DNA from: Halothiobacillus neapolitanus c2
GTDB taxonomy: Bacteria; Pseudomonadota; Gammaproteobacteria; Halothiobacillales; Halothiobacillaceae
DNA length: 64,000 bases
Direction: 5' to 3'
NCBI RefSeq assembly: GCF_000024765.1
Contig: NC_013422.1
Location: 1,135,501 to 1,199,500 of the forward strand
Part shown: positions 1 through 8,904 of the stretch, piece after piece
Layout of the letters: the number at the start of each line of letters is the position of its first letter
Numbering within the stretch: position 1 is the first letter of the stretch
Position numbers and translations under genes: made by a program
Notes under the pieces: generated by a model
The model's input: only the letters and a program-made list of their open reading frames with translations
Databases searched by the model: none
What the model was told of the DNA's origin: nothing

Positions 1-69
1 CACTTGGCCCGTGCCCCAGTTGCTGCATCAGAAGATGATATGCAAAGCTACTTGAAAAAAATCAAATGA
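1..69 (+). CDS. C-terminal end of an unidentified protein (partial)
   Basis: The reading frame is open from the first base and closes with TGA at 67-69. It gives the last 22 residues of a protein ending in DDMQSYLKKIK. The tail is charged and probably helical, but it is too short to assign to a family. The gene lies about 90 bp upstream of htpX on the same strand. The short AT-rich gap between them could hold an htpX promoter. An open frame at a window edge can occur by chance, so confidence is moderate. Confidence 0.5.
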   Translation, partial: HLARAPVAASEDDMQSYLKKIK

Positions 70-159
70 ACCAAACTTTAAGTTAGAGTATTGATCATAA
101 GCATCAGGTTCTGAATGAACCGAACTTGCTTTAACTTTTTTGGAGAACGAATTCCTGCC

Positions 160-1089
160 ATGAAACGAATTATTCTGTTTTTACTGACCAACCTGGCTGT
201 CATGGTGATCCTGTCCGTCGCCTGGTTTGTAATTTCCAAGGTATTCGGCCTTGGCGTGACGATGGATAAGAATGGCATCAATTATGGCTCCACTCTTGTA
301 CTGGCCGCGGTATTCGGTTTTGGGGGTTCCCTGATTTCGCTGATGATGTCCAAGTGGATGGCTAAGCGCAGTGTAGGAGCCGAGGTGATTGAGCAACCGC
401 GCAATGAGGCTGAACGCTGGTTAATGCAAACCGTTGAGCGCCAAGCAAAGATGGCTGGAATCGGTATGCCGGAAGTCGCGATTTACGACTCACCGGAGAT
501 CAACGCATTCGCCACGGGTGCGAGCAGAAACAACGCGCTGGTCGCAGTGTCCACCGGCTTGCTTGCCAACATGACGCGTGATGAGGCAGAAGCCGTATTG
601 GGCCATGAGATTGGCCACGTGGCAAATGGCGATATGATTACCTTGACCCTCATTCAAGGTGTGGTGAACACGTTTGTTATCTTCTTCGCGCGTATCGTCG
701 GTTATTTTGTCGATCGCGTTCTGCTCAAGAATCAGGGTGATGGTCCGGGTATCGGCTTTTATGTGACCACGATCGTGGCTGAGATCATCTTCGGGATTCT
801 GGCAAGTATCATTGTGATGTGGTTCTCCCGCCAGCGTGAGTTCCGTGCAGATGAGGCAGGCGCTCGCTTTGCCAGCCGTCAGAAGATGATCTCGGCGCTT
901 GAGCGATTAAAGTTGAATTACGACACGCCTGCTCAATTGCCCTCGCAGATGACTGCGTTCGGCATTTCAGGTCACCGCGGTTCATTTGGGCGCTTGTTCA
1001 TGTCGCATCCACCGCTTGACGAACGCATCGCCGCCTTACGTCACGGTCAATCCTCAGGCTTTGGCGCGCGTACCGGTACGGTGCAGTAA
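160..1089 (+). CDS. htpX: Membrane zinc metalloprotease HtpX (M48B)
   Basis: HtpX is an inner-membrane zinc endopeptidase that, with FtsH, degrades misfolded membrane proteins. The protein is 309 aa, close to the usual 290-300. Two N-terminal hydrophobic segments (about residues 4-25 and 40-65) are followed by the catalytic motif HEIGH at residues 149-153. Two more hydrophobic stretches follow, and then the EFRADE segment, which carries the third zinc ligand (Glu). The frame is open from 115, but the family N-terminus [14 protein letters not shown] starts at the ATG at 160. That ATG has a GGAG element about 12 nt upstream, so I use it. The gene stands alone and is followed by a hairpin terminator. 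The family is often heat- or envelope-stress-induced; no sigma-32 promoter was identified here. Confidence 0.95.
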   Translation: MKRIILFLLTNLAVMVILSVAWFVISKVFGLGVTMDKNGINYGSTLVLAAVFGFGGSLISLMMSKWMAKRSVGAEVIEQPRNEAERWLMQTVERQAKMAGIGMPEVAIYDSPEINAFATGASRNNALVAVSTGLLANMTRDEAEAVLGHEIGHVANGDMITLTLIQGVVNTFVIFFARIVGYFVDRVLLKNQGDGPGIGFYVTTIVAEIIFGILASIIVMWFSRQREFRADEAGARFASRQKMISALERLKLNYDTPAQLPSQMTAFGISGHRGSFGRLFMSHPPLDERIAALRHGQSSGFGARTGTVQ

Positions 1090-1143
1090 TAACGGATGAC
1101 GATCTTCGGGTGGTTTGGGTCGATCCCAAAGCCCTAATAGCTG

Positions 1144-1166
1144 AAGCCTGCTTATTGCAGGCTTTT
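1144..1166 (+). terminator. Rho-independent terminator after htpX
   Basis: Stem AAGCCTGC (1144-1151), loop TTATT, complementary arm GCAGGCTT (1157-1164), then a T-rich tail. The sequence GCAGGCTTTTTGTTTGCAGG repeats part of the arm immediately downstream. The element sits 55 bp after the htpX stop. Confidence 0.8.
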
Positions 1167-1280
1167 GTTTGCAGGCTTTTTGTTTGCAGGATGCGGAACT
1201 TGTCTTTTTAGCGTAGGCTCAAACGTAAAAGCAGGCAGTAAGCACAAACTATTGCCGTGATCGTGTTCAGAGGTTTCCTG

Positions 1281-1496
1281 ATGACTGTTTTATATTTATT
1301 TGTTCCGTTGAGTATGGTGGTTGCCGGGATCTTGGTCTGGGCTGCATTCTGGGCGATCAAGAACAATCAATACGAAGATTTGGAAGGTCCCGCCCACCGT
1401 ATTCTGATGGATGACGATGATCCTCGTATTCCGACACAGCCTCATTCACCTGAGGATACCAAGTTGGAATCAAAGTCACCTCAAAGTAAGAGCTAA
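1281..1496 (+). CDS. ccoS: Cytochrome cbb3 oxidase maturation protein CcoS
   Basis: This is a 71-aa single-span membrane protein. An N-terminal hydrophobic segment of about 22 residues leads into FWAIKNNQYEDLEGPAHRIL, the diagnostic CcoS/FixS motif. A cluster of four Asp and a hydrophilic tail follow. CcoS is needed to insert the heme b/CuB cofactors into the CcoN subunit of the cbb3-type high-affinity oxidase, which suits a microaerobic chemolithotroph. A GTG at 1257 is in frame, but AGAGG lies correctly spaced before the ATG at 1281, and MTVLYLFVPLSMV matches the family N-terminus. No other cco gene is nearby, so ccoNOP and ccoGHI must lie elsewhere. The C-terminal tail is slightly longer than usual. 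Confidence 0.9.
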   Translation: MTVLYLFVPLSMVVAGILVWAAFWAIKNNQYEDLEGPAHRILMDDDDPRIPTQPHSPEDTKLESKSPQSKS

Positions 1497-1510
1497 CAGA
1501 TTCGTTCTTC

Positions 1511-1537
1511 CAAAAAAAAACCGCCAATTGGCGGTTT
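1511..1537. terminator. Bidirectional terminator between ccoS and metG
   Basis: Perfect stem CCGCC-AATT-GGCGG at 1521-1534, with an A-run (nine A) on the left and TTTT on the right. It can therefore end transcripts from both convergent genes, ccoS (+) and metG (-). Confidence 0.85.
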
Positions 1538-1559
1538 TCTCGTGCCTACAACTTGAGAA

Positions 1560-3617
1560 CTATTTCACACGCATGCCTGCGGTCGCGCCTTCGTCGGGTG
1601 ACAAAATGAATAGCCCGCCTTTGCCATCGCCCGCGGCCAGTACCATGCCTTCCGACAGGCCGAATTTCATCTGGCGGGGTTTCAGGTTGGCGACCATGAC
1701 GGTATGGCGGCCAACGAGGGTGGCAGGATCATAAGCGGATTTGATTCCGGCGAACACCTGGCGGGTTTTCTCCTCATCGATATCCAGCGTCAATCGTAAC
1801 AATTTCGCTGCACCTTCGACGTGCTCGGCATTGACGATTCGCGCCACGCGCAAATCCACGGCCGTGAATTGGTCGATGGTGATTTCTTCCGCAATCGGTT
1901 CAATTTCGGCACGCGGTGCTTTCACTTCTGTGAGCGGCGTGGTGTTCGCTTGGTTCATTGCTTGAGCTTCTTCTTGCGTCGCTTTGATCAGCGCATCGAT
2001 GGCTGTCTGTTCGATACGTGTCATCAGCGGTTCAAAGGCGTTGATCTTGTGTCCAACCATCGGACGTGCAAGATCCGACCAACGGAATTCAGCCAGGTTC
2101 AGGAATTGTGCCGCCTTGGCACTCATGGCCGGCAGAACGGGCGTGAGGTAGGTCATCAAGATGCGAAAGGCATTCAGGCCATCGGTACACACACCTTGAA
2201 CGGCGGCAAGCGAGTCGGGCGACTTGGCCATGGCCCAGGGTTTTTTCTCATCGATGTATTGATTCACCAAGTCAGCCAGCGCCATGATTTCGCGCATGGC
2301 TTGACCGGTTTCACGGCGCTCATAGCGTGTCTTGATGGATTCGGCGGCGGCCACGAGTTGTTCGTGGAGTTCGCTGTGGGCAAGTTCGGCACTCAACTCA
2401 CTATTGAACTGCTTGTGAATAAAACCGGCGCAACGGCTGGCAATATTGACGACCTTGCCTACCAGATCCGAGTTGACGCGCAGCCGGAAATCTTCGAGCG
2501 AGAGATCGATGTCGTCGATACCGCTGCTGAGCTTGGCCGCAAAATAGTAGCGCAGGGCCTGCGGGTCGAGGTGGTTGAGATAGGTGCGGGCCTGGATGAA
2601 TGTGCCGCGCGACTTGCTCATTTTTTCGCCGTTGAGGGTCAAAAAGCCATGAGCATACACGGCTGTCGGTGTGCGCAACCCAGCGCCCATGAGCGTGGCT
2701 GGCCAGAACAGCGTGTGGAAGTACGCGATATCCTTGCCGATAAAATGGATGAGTTCGGTTTGGGCGTTTTCGCCCCAATATTCGTCGAAATCAAGCCCTG
2801 TCGATTCGGCCAGTTTCAGAAAGGCGCCGATATAGCCGATGGGCGCATCCAGCCAGACATAAAAGAATTTGCCGGGTGCGCCGGGTATCTCAAAGCCGAA
2901 ATAGGGCGCATCCCGTGAAATATCCCAGGCCTGCAGGCCGCTATCAAACCATTCCTGCAGTTTTGCGCGAATGGCGGGCTGTACACGGTCTTCGCTCAAC
3001 CATTGTTTGAGCCGATCTTGCATTTTTGGAAGGTCGAAGAAATAGTGTTCGGAATCGCGTTCGACGGGTGTTGCACCGGAAAGCACTGAGCGCGGATTCT
3101 TTAGTTCGGTCGGGCTGTAGGTAGCGCCACATTTCTCGCAGTTGTCACCGTATTGGTCCAAGGCGCCGCACTTGGGGCACTCACCCTTGATGAAGCGATC
3201 GGGCAGGAACATTTCCTTTTCCGGATCATAGGCTTGCTTGATGGTTTTGCGACTGATCAAGCCACGTGCGTCAAGCCGCTTGAAAATTTCACTGGCCATA
3301 CGCCGGTTTTCTTCGGAATGCGTACTGTGAAATATGTCGAAGCCAATCATGAAATCAGCAAAATCGGCTTTGTGACTATTGCCTATGCGCGTAATGAGCT
3401 CTTCCGGCGTGATTCCCTCTTGCTGCGCCTTGAGCATAATGGGCGTGCCATGCGTATCGTCCGCACACAGATAGCGGCATTCATTGCCAAACAGTTTTTG
3501 TGCGCGCACCCAAATATCCGTCTGGATGGTTTCGATGATATGCCCCAAGTGAAGTGGGCCATTGGCATAGGGCAGAGCAGATGTCACCAAGATGCGACGA
3601 GGGGCTTGAAGTGTCAT
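1560..3617 (-). CDS. metG: Methionyl-tRNA synthetase
   Basis: Class I aminoacyl-tRNA synthetase that charges tRNA-Met and tRNA-fMet. The 685-aa protein has all parts of the long bacterial form. These are the HIGH-type HLGH at residues 23-26, a zinc knuckle CPKCG...CEKCG near residues 145-165, KMSKS near residue 330, an anticodon-binding helical domain with KPWAMAK, and a C-terminal dimerising tRNA-binding (EMAP/Trbp111-like) domain from about residue 580 ([13 protein letters not shown]). The frame can start at a TTG three codons earlier. The ATG at 3617 is chosen because the family N-terminus begins just before [14 protein letters not shown]. The gene is convergent with ccoS and stands alone. 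Confidence 0.97.
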   Translation of the reverse strand: MTLQAPRRILVTSALPYANGPLHLGHIIETIQTDIWVRAQKLFGNECRYLCADDTHGTPIMLKAQQEGITPEELITRIGNSHKADFADFMIGFDIFHSTHSEENRRMASEIFKRLDARGLISRKTIKQAYDPEKEMFLPDRFIKGECPKCGALDQYGDNCEKCGATYSPTELKNPRSVLSGATPVERDSEHYFFDLPKMQDRLKQWLSEDRVQPAIRAKLQEWFDSGLQAWDISRDAPYFGFEIPGAPGKFFYVWLDAPIGYIGAFLKLAESTGLDFDEYWGENAQTELIHFIGKDIAYFHTLFWPATLMGAGLRTPTAVYAHGFLTLNGEKMSKSRGTFIQARTYLNHLDPQALRYYFAAKLSSGIDDIDLSLEDFRLRVNSDLVGKVVNIASRCAGFIHKQFNSELSAELAHSELHEQLVAAAESIKTRYERRETGQAMREIMALADLVNQYIDEKKPWAMAKSPDSLAAVQGVCTDGLNAFRILMTYLTPVLPAMSAKAAQFLNLAEFRWSDLARPMVGHKINAFEPLMTRIEQTAIDALIKATQEEAQAMNQANTTPLTEVKAPRAEIEPIAEEITIDQFTAVDLRVARIVNAEHVEGAAKLLRLTLDIDEEKTRQVFAGIKSAYDPATLVGRHTVMVANLKPRQMKFGLSEGMVLAAGDGKGGLFILSPDEGATAGMRVK

Positions 3618-3779
3618 AAAACGCAATAGTTCCGAGATAAAAGTCCAGATAAATTTCTAGGAAAACCGGGCCGCGAAGTTTAGCATGAGGACTCGATAAA
3701 AGGCCGTTGAGACGATGTGAAAGGTGATAGACGCATTCCACAACAAAACCCGTAAACAGCTTTCGGCCCCTAATGGACG

Positions 3780-4733
3780 GTGTTTATAAGGTTGCATATT
3801 TTAGTTTGTTTGGATTCTGATCCCCTGCGTAGTTTGCCCGTATGGGCTGCGTTTACGGACGCGCAAGATGCGATTCCGGGGTTGAAGATAACGGTTGCCG
3901 GTACGCCTGAAATCATTCAGTGCATAAAGGCGCATCCGGCTGTAACCGGTAAAGTGGTGATCGACGAGAAAGGACTGTCTCTATCGCGCTGGCATCCTTC
4001 TGGTTGGTCGGCACGGCGTGACGTCAAGTTGGCCTGTGCAGCGTTGCTCCCCACACCGGATGTCGTGATTGACCCGTTTGGTACTTCGCAAACACGCGCA
4101 TTCTCACGCCTTGTAAATTGGCGTCGGGTTGGTATCGCCGATCTATCGGAACCCAGTCGAGACAGTGATTATTCGTCGGTTTTCCCGCTTCCGCCCGAAC
4201 TTCACCTGCTCCAGTCCATACGGGTTTTGTTTGCAGCTGCACTGAACTACTCCCTCCATGATCTCGCTCCAAATTACGGTTTTCTGACCTCACCCGTTGA
4301 CGCAAATCAGGCGGAAGGCAACACAGCGGCTGATTTGATTGTCGACGTGAGCTCACTGCCATGGGGTTATGAATTATTTCAGCAATTTAGAGAACGAATC
4401 GCTGAAACGCCATTACGAGTGATTTATCTTGAAGAAGAACGTGGGTTTAATTCGGCTCAGCGATTGCTTAAAAACTGGTCAAAAATTGCGACGGCGCATT
4501 ATATTTTGACCGGGTTGAACGCCAGTGCTTGGCTTGCCGCAGCGCTTGGTCGACCGGGGCTGTGCTTGTGTCCCAATGATTCGGCGAGCAGTATCGGCGT
4601 TATCTCCACCCGTTGGGCCACCCAAGAGATGATCAATTTGGATCATGCACCATTCAATCAGCCCAACATCGTCGTTGAATCCATTATTCAAGTGCTGGAA
4701 CGACAATCTACCGCCGCTGCCGATGCAAAATGA
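3780..4733 (+). CDS. Family-9 glycosyltransferase, heptosyltransferase-like
   Basis: 317 aa with the layout of ADP-heptose:LPS heptosyltransferases (GT9, GT-B fold). The N-terminal Rossmann half contains SLSRWHPSGWSARRDVK and PTPDVVIDPFGTSQTRAF, like the WaaC/WaaF segment around DVVIDLQG..KSA. The C-terminal half carries YILTGLNASAWLAAALGRPGLCL, like the nucleotide-sugar-binding end of the family. It would add a sugar to the LPS inner core at the cytoplasmic face. The usual GT9 C-terminal TG..H..A.LG.P motif is only loosely kept (TGLNASAWLAAALGRP), so the substrate is uncertain. The start is GTG at 3780; a TTG at 3792 is an alternative. murB follows 17 bp later on the same strand, so the pair is probably one cell-envelope operon. 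Confidence 0.6.
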   Translation: MFIRLHILVCLDSDPLRSLPVWAAFTDAQDAIPGLKITVAGTPEIIQCIKAHPAVTGKVVIDEKGLSLSRWHPSGWSARRDVKLACAALLPTPDVVIDPFGTSQTRAFSRLVNWRRVGIADLSEPSRDSDYSSVFPLPPELHLLQSIRVLFAAALNYSLHDLAPNYGFLTSPVDANQAEGNTAADLIVDVSSLPWGYELFQQFRERIAETPLRVIYLEEERGFNSAQRLLKNWSKIATAHYILTGLNASAWLAAALGRPGLCLCPNDSASSIGVISTRWATQEMINLDHAPFNQPNIVVESIIQVLERQSTAAADAK

Positions 4734-4750
4734 GCATATAGGGTTATTTT

Positions 4751-5809
4751 GTGAACTTGGGATTTAATCTTCGTACCGATGAACCCGTTGGCAACACCAT
4801 GCGGGTCGACGCTCTCGCAGATCAGTTCTTGCAAATCAATCATATTGAGCACGCTTTGGCTAACCCCGAATTGTGCGAGACATGGCTTGCCGATACGGAA
4901 ACACTGGTCGTTGGCGGCGGGAGTAACATCCTGTTTGTGACGGAGCGTATCGGTAAAGTAGTGGCTATCATAGCGGCTGAGCATGGTTTCGTTGATGAGG
5001 GTGAGACCGTACTGGCGTTCGCCGAAGCGGGCTTGGGCCTTGATGATTGGGTTCGTTTGACCGCCGCACAGGGTTGGTATGGGCTGGAGCGACTTGCAGA
5101 AATTCCGGGCACAGTTGGAGCCGCGCCGATCCAGAACGTCGGCGCCTACGGCATGCAGTTGTCTGATGTGCTTGAATCCGTCGAGGTTTGGGATCGCAGG
5201 GAACAAGTTCGACTTCGCTGGAAGGCCGAACAATGCCATCTAAGCTATCGCAACAGTCGGTTCAAGTCGGAACCGAATCGATGGTTGGTCCTGCGCGTTT
5301 GGGTTCGTTTGCACAAAAGACCGCCGGCAGATTGGCCAAATTTTGCATATCCGGGTTTGGTCGATGAGGCCGAGGCATACTCAAGGACGGAAAAAAAGCC
5401 CATATCTGCACTTGTTGCCAGGGATATGGCCGAAATCGTGACCCGAGTGCGTCGAAAAAAGCTCCCCGATTGGCGCCAACCGCTCCCCGGAAGTTTGGGG
5501 AGTTTTTTTCAGAACCCAATTGTATCTATGCAGCACGCCAACATGCTGAAGACTACATGGCCCGATTTACCGCTCTACGCACTGGATGATTACGATTCCG
5601 TCAAGCTTTCTGCCGGATGGCTGATTGAACAAGCGGGATGGCGCGGGCGCTTATTTGGTGCCGCCGGCGTTTATGACCGTCATGCTTTGGTACTGATTAA
5701 TCGAGGTGGTGCCAATGGCAAGCAAATCCTTCAACTGGCCGAAGCAATCGAAGCGGATGTCTGGAAGCATTTCGCCGTGCGATTAAAAACGGAACCATTG
5801 ATCGTGTAA
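4751..5809 (+). CDS. murB: UDP-N-acetylenolpyruvoylglucosamine reductase MurB
   Basis: FAD enzyme that reduces UDP-GlcNAc-enolpyruvate to UDP-MurNAc with NADPH in peptidoglycan synthesis (cytoplasm). The 352 aa match the type I (E. coli-like) form. Visible parts are the FAD-binding segment TLVVGGGSNILF near residues 50-61, the IPGTVGAAPIQNVGAYG loop, the type I substrate-loop Tyr in SYRNSRFK, the catalytic Ser region GSLGSFFQNP, and a C-terminal HALVLINRGGANG. The start is GTG at 4751 with AGGG about 8 nt upstream, and it gives the expected N-terminus (NTMRVDALAD corresponds to the NTF-type FAD contact region). It follows the glycosyltransferase in the same operon. Confidence 0.95.
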   Translation: MNLGFNLRTDEPVGNTMRVDALADQFLQINHIEHALANPELCETWLADTETLVVGGGSNILFVTERIGKVVAIIAAEHGFVDEGETVLAFAEAGLGLDDWVRLTAAQGWYGLERLAEIPGTVGAAPIQNVGAYGMQLSDVLESVEVWDRREQVRLRWKAEQCHLSYRNSRFKSEPNRWLVLRVWVRLHKRPPADWPNFAYPGLVDEAEAYSRTEKKPISALVARDMAEIVTRVRRKKLPDWRQPLPGSLGSFFQNPIVSMQHANMLKTTWPDLPLYALDDYDSVKLSAGWLIEQAGWRGRLFGAAGVYDRHALVLINRGGANGKQILQLAEAIEADVWKHFAVRLKTEPLIV

Positions 5810-5853
5810 TCACTCTGAAAGACAGTTGTGTTTTAATCGATTTACAAAGATAG

Positions 5854-5890
5854 ATAGTTTAAATCTATCGATTTGATAGGAAGATTTCAT
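5854..5890 (+). promoter_or_regulatory. OxyR-like binding site upstream of the peroxiredoxin gene
   Basis: The sequence reads ATAG-N7-CTAT-N7-ATAG-N7-TCAT (ATAG 5854, CTAT 5865, ATAG 5876, TCAT 5887). This is the four-tetranucleotide spacing of the OxyR operator. The first half-site also keeps the inner T and A of the consensus; the second half-site is weaker (TCAT instead of CTAT). It lies 115 bp before the start of a hydroperoxide-reducing enzyme, the expected class of OxyR target. The call rests on pattern matching by eye; no oxyR gene is in the window. Confidence 0.6.
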
Positions 5891-6004
5891 TTTATTTATT
5901 TATCTTCCATTGGTAAATTTAATTCCACAGCACGGCTGTAGAACGATGCCATCAGGCAAATGAATCGTTTGACTCAATGTATCGACCAACCAGGAGAATT
6001 GACC

Positions 6005-6649
6005 ATGAGTGATGTTTCCATTTCTTTACCCCGTTTGAACGAGCGCGCACCTGAGTTTGACGCCCCCACAACCCACGGTCGTAAAACCCTCAAAGATTAC
6101 GAAGGCAAGTGGCTGGTTTTGTTCTCACACCCTGCAGATTTTACCCCGGTTTGCTCCACTGAATTCATGGCGTTTGCCAAAGCCGCGCCTGATTTCAATG
6201 CGATCAACTGCGATTTGTTGGGCCTGTCGATTGACAGCAATTACTCTCACATTGCCTGGGAGCGCAACATCAAAGAGAAGTTTGGCGTGGAAATTACCTT
6301 CCCGATCATTGCCGATCTTTCGATGAACGTCGCCAGCATGTTCGGAATGGTGCACCCGGGCGCTTCGGATACTCAAGCGGTTCGTGCCACTTTTGTGATC
6401 GATCCAGAAGGTATCTTGCGTGCCATGCTTTATTACCCGATGAGTAACGGTCGTTCGATTCCGGAAATTCTTCGTCTGGTAAAAGCGTTGCAAACCTCAA
6501 CCAAATATGGCGTAGCCACTCCTGAAGGCTGGCAGCCAGGCGACAAGGTCATCGTGCCACCACCAGCAACGGCACAAGAAGCCGAAGCGCGTGTGAATAG
6601 CGGTGAGTACGAATGTGTTGACTGGTACTTCTGCAAAAAGTCACTCTGA
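6005..6649 (+). CDS. Peroxiredoxin, AhpC/TSA (Prx6-type) family
   Basis: Thiol peroxidase of 214 aa that reduces H2O2 and organic hydroperoxides. The peroxidatic Cys is in [10 protein letters not shown] (near residue 47), with the preceding Pro/Thr and a downstream Arg in [12 protein letters not shown]. Length, [11 protein letters not shown] and the long C-terminal arm ([11 protein letters not shown]-like segment and a dimerisation tail) place it in the Prx6/1-Cys-like subfamily. The C-terminus ends [13 protein letters not shown], which adds two cysteines that could resolve the sulfenic acid. It may therefore act as a 2-Cys enzyme, as known for some archaeal relatives. The ATG at 6005 has AGGAG about 9 nt upstream; an in-frame start at 5960 has none. 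An OxyR-like site lies upstream and a terminator follows, so it is monocistronic. Confidence 0.92.
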   Translation: MSDVSISLPRLNERAPEFDAPTTHGRKTLKDYEGKWLVLFSHPADFTPVCSTEFMAFAKAAPDFNAINCDLLGLSIDSNYSHIAWERNIKEKFGVEITFPIIADLSMNVASMFGMVHPGASDTQAVRATFVIDPEGILRAMLYYPMSNGRSIPEILRLVKALQTSTKYGVATPEGWQPGDKVIVPPPATAQEAEARVNSGEYECVDWYFCKKSL

Positions 6650-6698
6650 TTTCATTCATGAGTGAAGTGTCGCAGCACGTAACGTGACGTAACGTAAA

Positions 6699-6730
6699 AA
6701 AGCCCGATCAATTCGGGCTTTCTTTTTTTG
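6699..6730 (+). terminator. Rho-independent terminator after the peroxiredoxin gene
   Basis: Stem AAAGCCCGA-TCAAT-TCGGGCTTT (about 6699-6721), followed by CTTTTTTT. It lies 50 bp after the stop. The A-rich 5' flank means it could also serve the convergent gene at 6752-7420. Confidence 0.85.
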
Positions 6731-6751
6731 AAATAACTGAAACAAATTCAA

Positions 6752-7420
6752 CTATTTATTCTGCTGACCTTTAATTGGTTGTCCGCCACCAAAGCTGCCG
6801 GCTTCCACATGTGCCAGAATTTCCCTTAACTGTGCCTCAGAGCGCTGACCTGAAAAATAGAAGGGTTTGCCATCATCGGCTTGAAACACCACAACGGGGA
6901 TGCCATACAAATTCTGTCCCTGCAAAATCGAAAGGTTTTCAACCAGGATGGTTTGCGATGCTGCATCCACTTGTTTTGCCGGTAGGATGCCGCCACCGGT
7001 ATCCGAATTGAGAAACCCATAATTCTTCTCATTGGTCATAAAAGCCTTCAGCGGATCGGGTGCCTGAATGATAGCTCCCGCCTTGGCCGTCGAATTGCTA
7101 CCCAGCATGCCCAACGGTATCCAGCGAAATTGCAGATCGGGACTGTCTTTACGAATCTTCATCAACGAATCGAACACGTGATGACAATACGGGCAGTTTG
7201 GATCAAAAAATAGATAAACAATCTTTGATCCGGTGCCATCTTGTATCCAGCTGGAATCGGCAAGATCGTTCATCAGATTTTGGGCAACCACTCGATCTTG
7301 CGCCGCGGTTGCCGTTTGCGCATATATTGGCGCATTAAAAATGAACAATGTTAGGAGCATACTGGCCCAGAACGGGATTAGTCGCTGTTGTCTGGATCGG
7401 TGAAGGTGATGATCGAACAT
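6752..7420 (-). CDS. Periplasmic thiol:disulfide protein, DsbG/DsbC-like thioredoxin fold
   Basis: 222 aa with an N-terminal basic stretch, then a hydrophobic signal segment ending near APIYAQ (about residues 15-35), so it is exported. The thioredoxin-like domain has the active site FFDPNCPYCHHVF (CPYC, near residue 76) and the cis-Pro loop YGIPVVVF. The C-terminal FSGQRSEAQLREIL resembles the end of DsbG. DsbC and DsbG carry an N-terminal dimerisation domain of about 60 residues before the catalytic domain. Here only about 35 residues separate the signal from the domain, so the protein probably lacks it and may be monomeric. It could act as an oxidase or reductase rather than a classic isomerase. 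It is transcribed alone, convergent with the peroxiredoxin gene. Confidence 0.75.
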   Translation of the reverse strand: MFDHHLHRSRQQRLIPFWASMLLTLFIFNAPIYAQTATAAQDRVVAQNLMNDLADSSWIQDGTGSKIVYLFFDPNCPYCHHVFDSLMKIRKDSPDLQFRWIPLGMLGSNSTAKAGAIIQAPDPLKAFMTNEKNYGFLNSDTGGGILPAKQVDAASQTILVENLSILQGQNLYGIPVVVFQADDGKPFYFSGQRSEAQLREILAHVEAGSFGGGQPIKGQQNK

Positions 7421-7505
7421 GAGATGGTCCCTTATTTAATTGCCTGCCTAACTACTTTAGACATTAAGCCTATTGAGTTCCAGGTTGTAATGATTCTGAT
7501 GTTAA

Positions 7506-7656
7506 GGAACTTCTGATTAATTCAGAGGTTCCTTGCGGCACAAGGACGTGCCGCCATTTTCAATCACGTACGTGATTGAAAATGAAGCAAAGCAAAAGTC
7601 ACGCCTTTTGCTTTGCGTGCTCTGAGGATTCCAGGATGGAATTATTCAGAGCTTCC
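7506..7656. mobile_element. MITE-like element flanked by TTAA
   Basis: A 151-bp non-coding block lies between two TTAA tetranucleotides (7502-7505 and 7657-7660). Its ends are imperfect inverted repeats: GGAACTTCTGATTAATTC and, on the other strand, GGAAGCTCTGAATAATTC (15 of 18 match). Inside are three further stems: GCGGCAC/GTGCCGC (7535-7554), a 28-bp perfect palindrome centred on ACGT (7556-7583), and a 12-bp stem GCAAAGCAAAAG/CTTTTGCTTTGC (7587-7616). A 4-bp TTAA duplication and GGAA-starting ends are known for some IS5-group elements, so it may be mobilised by such a transposase. No copy elsewhere in this window was found. Confidence 0.7.
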
Positions 7657-8904
7657 TTAAGGTTTTTTGCTTAAATCGAGCTCGTCGTCATCCAGATTGG
7701 GGAGTGTGGTTGGTGTGGTCGCCTTTTCCTGCTGGCGGCTGATTTCTGCGTCCAGTAGCGCATCGATGTCATCCAGATCAAGGTTGAACTCCGTGTTATC
7801 TGGCGCATTTTCCGGAAGCTCAACAGCATCCAGATCTATTTGTTCTTCCGTGGTTTCGTGTTCTTCTGTGCCAACCTTTTCGACAGATTTAATCTCATCT
7901 GATTTTGGTTCGCTGCTAGTTTCTGCAAGATCAACAATCTTCGGTTCTTCCGGTTGTTTATCTGGAGCGGTTACAGTTTCCTTCGTGGATGCCGTTTGTT
8001 TTCCAATTTCTGTTTGGGCTGTGCTTGCAGTGGCGTCTGCAACTTGAGGTTCATTCTCAGGGGCCTTGGGAGCCGGCTTGGATTCCGGCTTGTGAACCGC
8101 CTTGGGTTCCGAAGATGACGCTGATACAGGATCGGTGGCAGGTGTTGTCGGAGTGGCTTTCACACTTTCGTCAGCCAAATTCTCTTCATCAAACACATCA
8201 ATGCCACTGTCCATGCTGGCATCAGCCGCATCCGAGGCTTCCTTCTGATTCATGCCCTTATCAATGGATTGAAGATAAATCAGCGCACGCAAGATCTGTG
8301 GAACGCGATAATCGGCTTCGACACCGAATTTTCTCCCGTATTCACCAACAATGATGCTTACCGATTTCAATGCTTCAGCGAGTTGGGCCGACCGTTCTGC
8401 CTCGGTTTTCTGGCTGGCCGCGAGCTCGGTTTGTAACTGCTGAATTTGTGGTGCGTTTGCCGAATTGTCGGAAATGGGTTCAGCCGCTTGCTGCTGGCGG
8501 AATATGGCCGCAATTTGGTGTAGGTCGTTGTGTCGGATCGTCATGATTTGACGCACGGCATCGCGCAAATTTTCCGCAGACGGTTCGAGCCAGGGTTCCA
8601 CCAGTTCGTTGACCACTTGAAGGCTACGCTGCTCGTAATCGTCAAGCTCATCGGGGGTCAGTGTCTTGCCGGTTGCCAGCGCTTGAACATGGGTATGAAA
8701 GGTTTCGGTGGCAGTTTCTGCCAAATCGTTCCGTTCATCGAGAAGCGCTCGGGCCGCATTGATCCGTTTGCGGCGACCAAGCCAACTGAGTAAACCAATG
8801 CCCAGAGCAAAAAACAATAAAACGACAGCAGCCTCCGTTGCCAGAATAGCCCAGTGTTGTGTGAACACAGCGTGTGTCGCGGCTGTCGTGGTTGGCGTTG
8901 TCAT
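7657..8904 (-). CDS. Single-span membrane protein with long acidic C-terminal region (hypothetical)
   Basis: 415 aa, not recognised as a named family. A TM segment at about residues 20-42 (WAILATEAAVVLLFFALGIG) is followed by a basic patch GRRKR. A helical region of about 180 residues comes next, with a coiled-coil-like part QIQQLQTELAASQKTEAERSAQLAEAL. From about residue 235 a long low-complexity tail rich in Glu, Asp, Thr, Ser and Pro ends in DDDELDLSKKP. The tail is probably disordered and cytoplasmic. The start overlaps the stop of the upstream VWA gene by 4 bp (ATGA), so the two are translationally coupled and probably work together. The stop codon lies in the TTAA at the edge of the MITE, so the original C-terminus may have been altered. 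Confidence 0.75.
   Translation of the reverse strand: MTTPTTTAATHAVFTQHWAILATEAAVVLLFFALGIGLLSWLGRRKRINAARALLDERNDLAETATETFHTHVQALATGKTLTPDELDDYEQRSLQVVNELVEPWLEPSAENLRDAVRQIMTIRHNDLHQIAAIFRQQQAAEPISDNSANAPQIQQLQTELAASQKTEAERSAQLAEALKSVSIIVGEYGRKFGVEADYRVPQILRALIYLQSIDKGMNQKEASDAADASMDSGIDVFDEENLADESVKATPTTPATDPVSASSSEPKAVHKPESKPAPKAPENEPQVADATASTAQTEIGKQTASTKETVTAPDKQPEEPKIVDLAETSSEPKSDEIKSVEKVGTEEHETTEEQIDLDAVELPENAPDNTEFNLDLDDIDALLDAEISRQQEKATTPTTLPNLDDDELDLSKKP

Noticed and set aside
1821-2918. 365-codon open frame on the + strand
   Set aside because: It lies wholly antisense to metG, which has all synthetase motifs. The frame is a product of codon bias and shows no known domain or ribosome site.
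7506-7656. CRISPR array or small RNA gene
   Set aside because: The stems are each different and not repeated with spacers; the TTAA-flanked inverted ends fit a MITE better.
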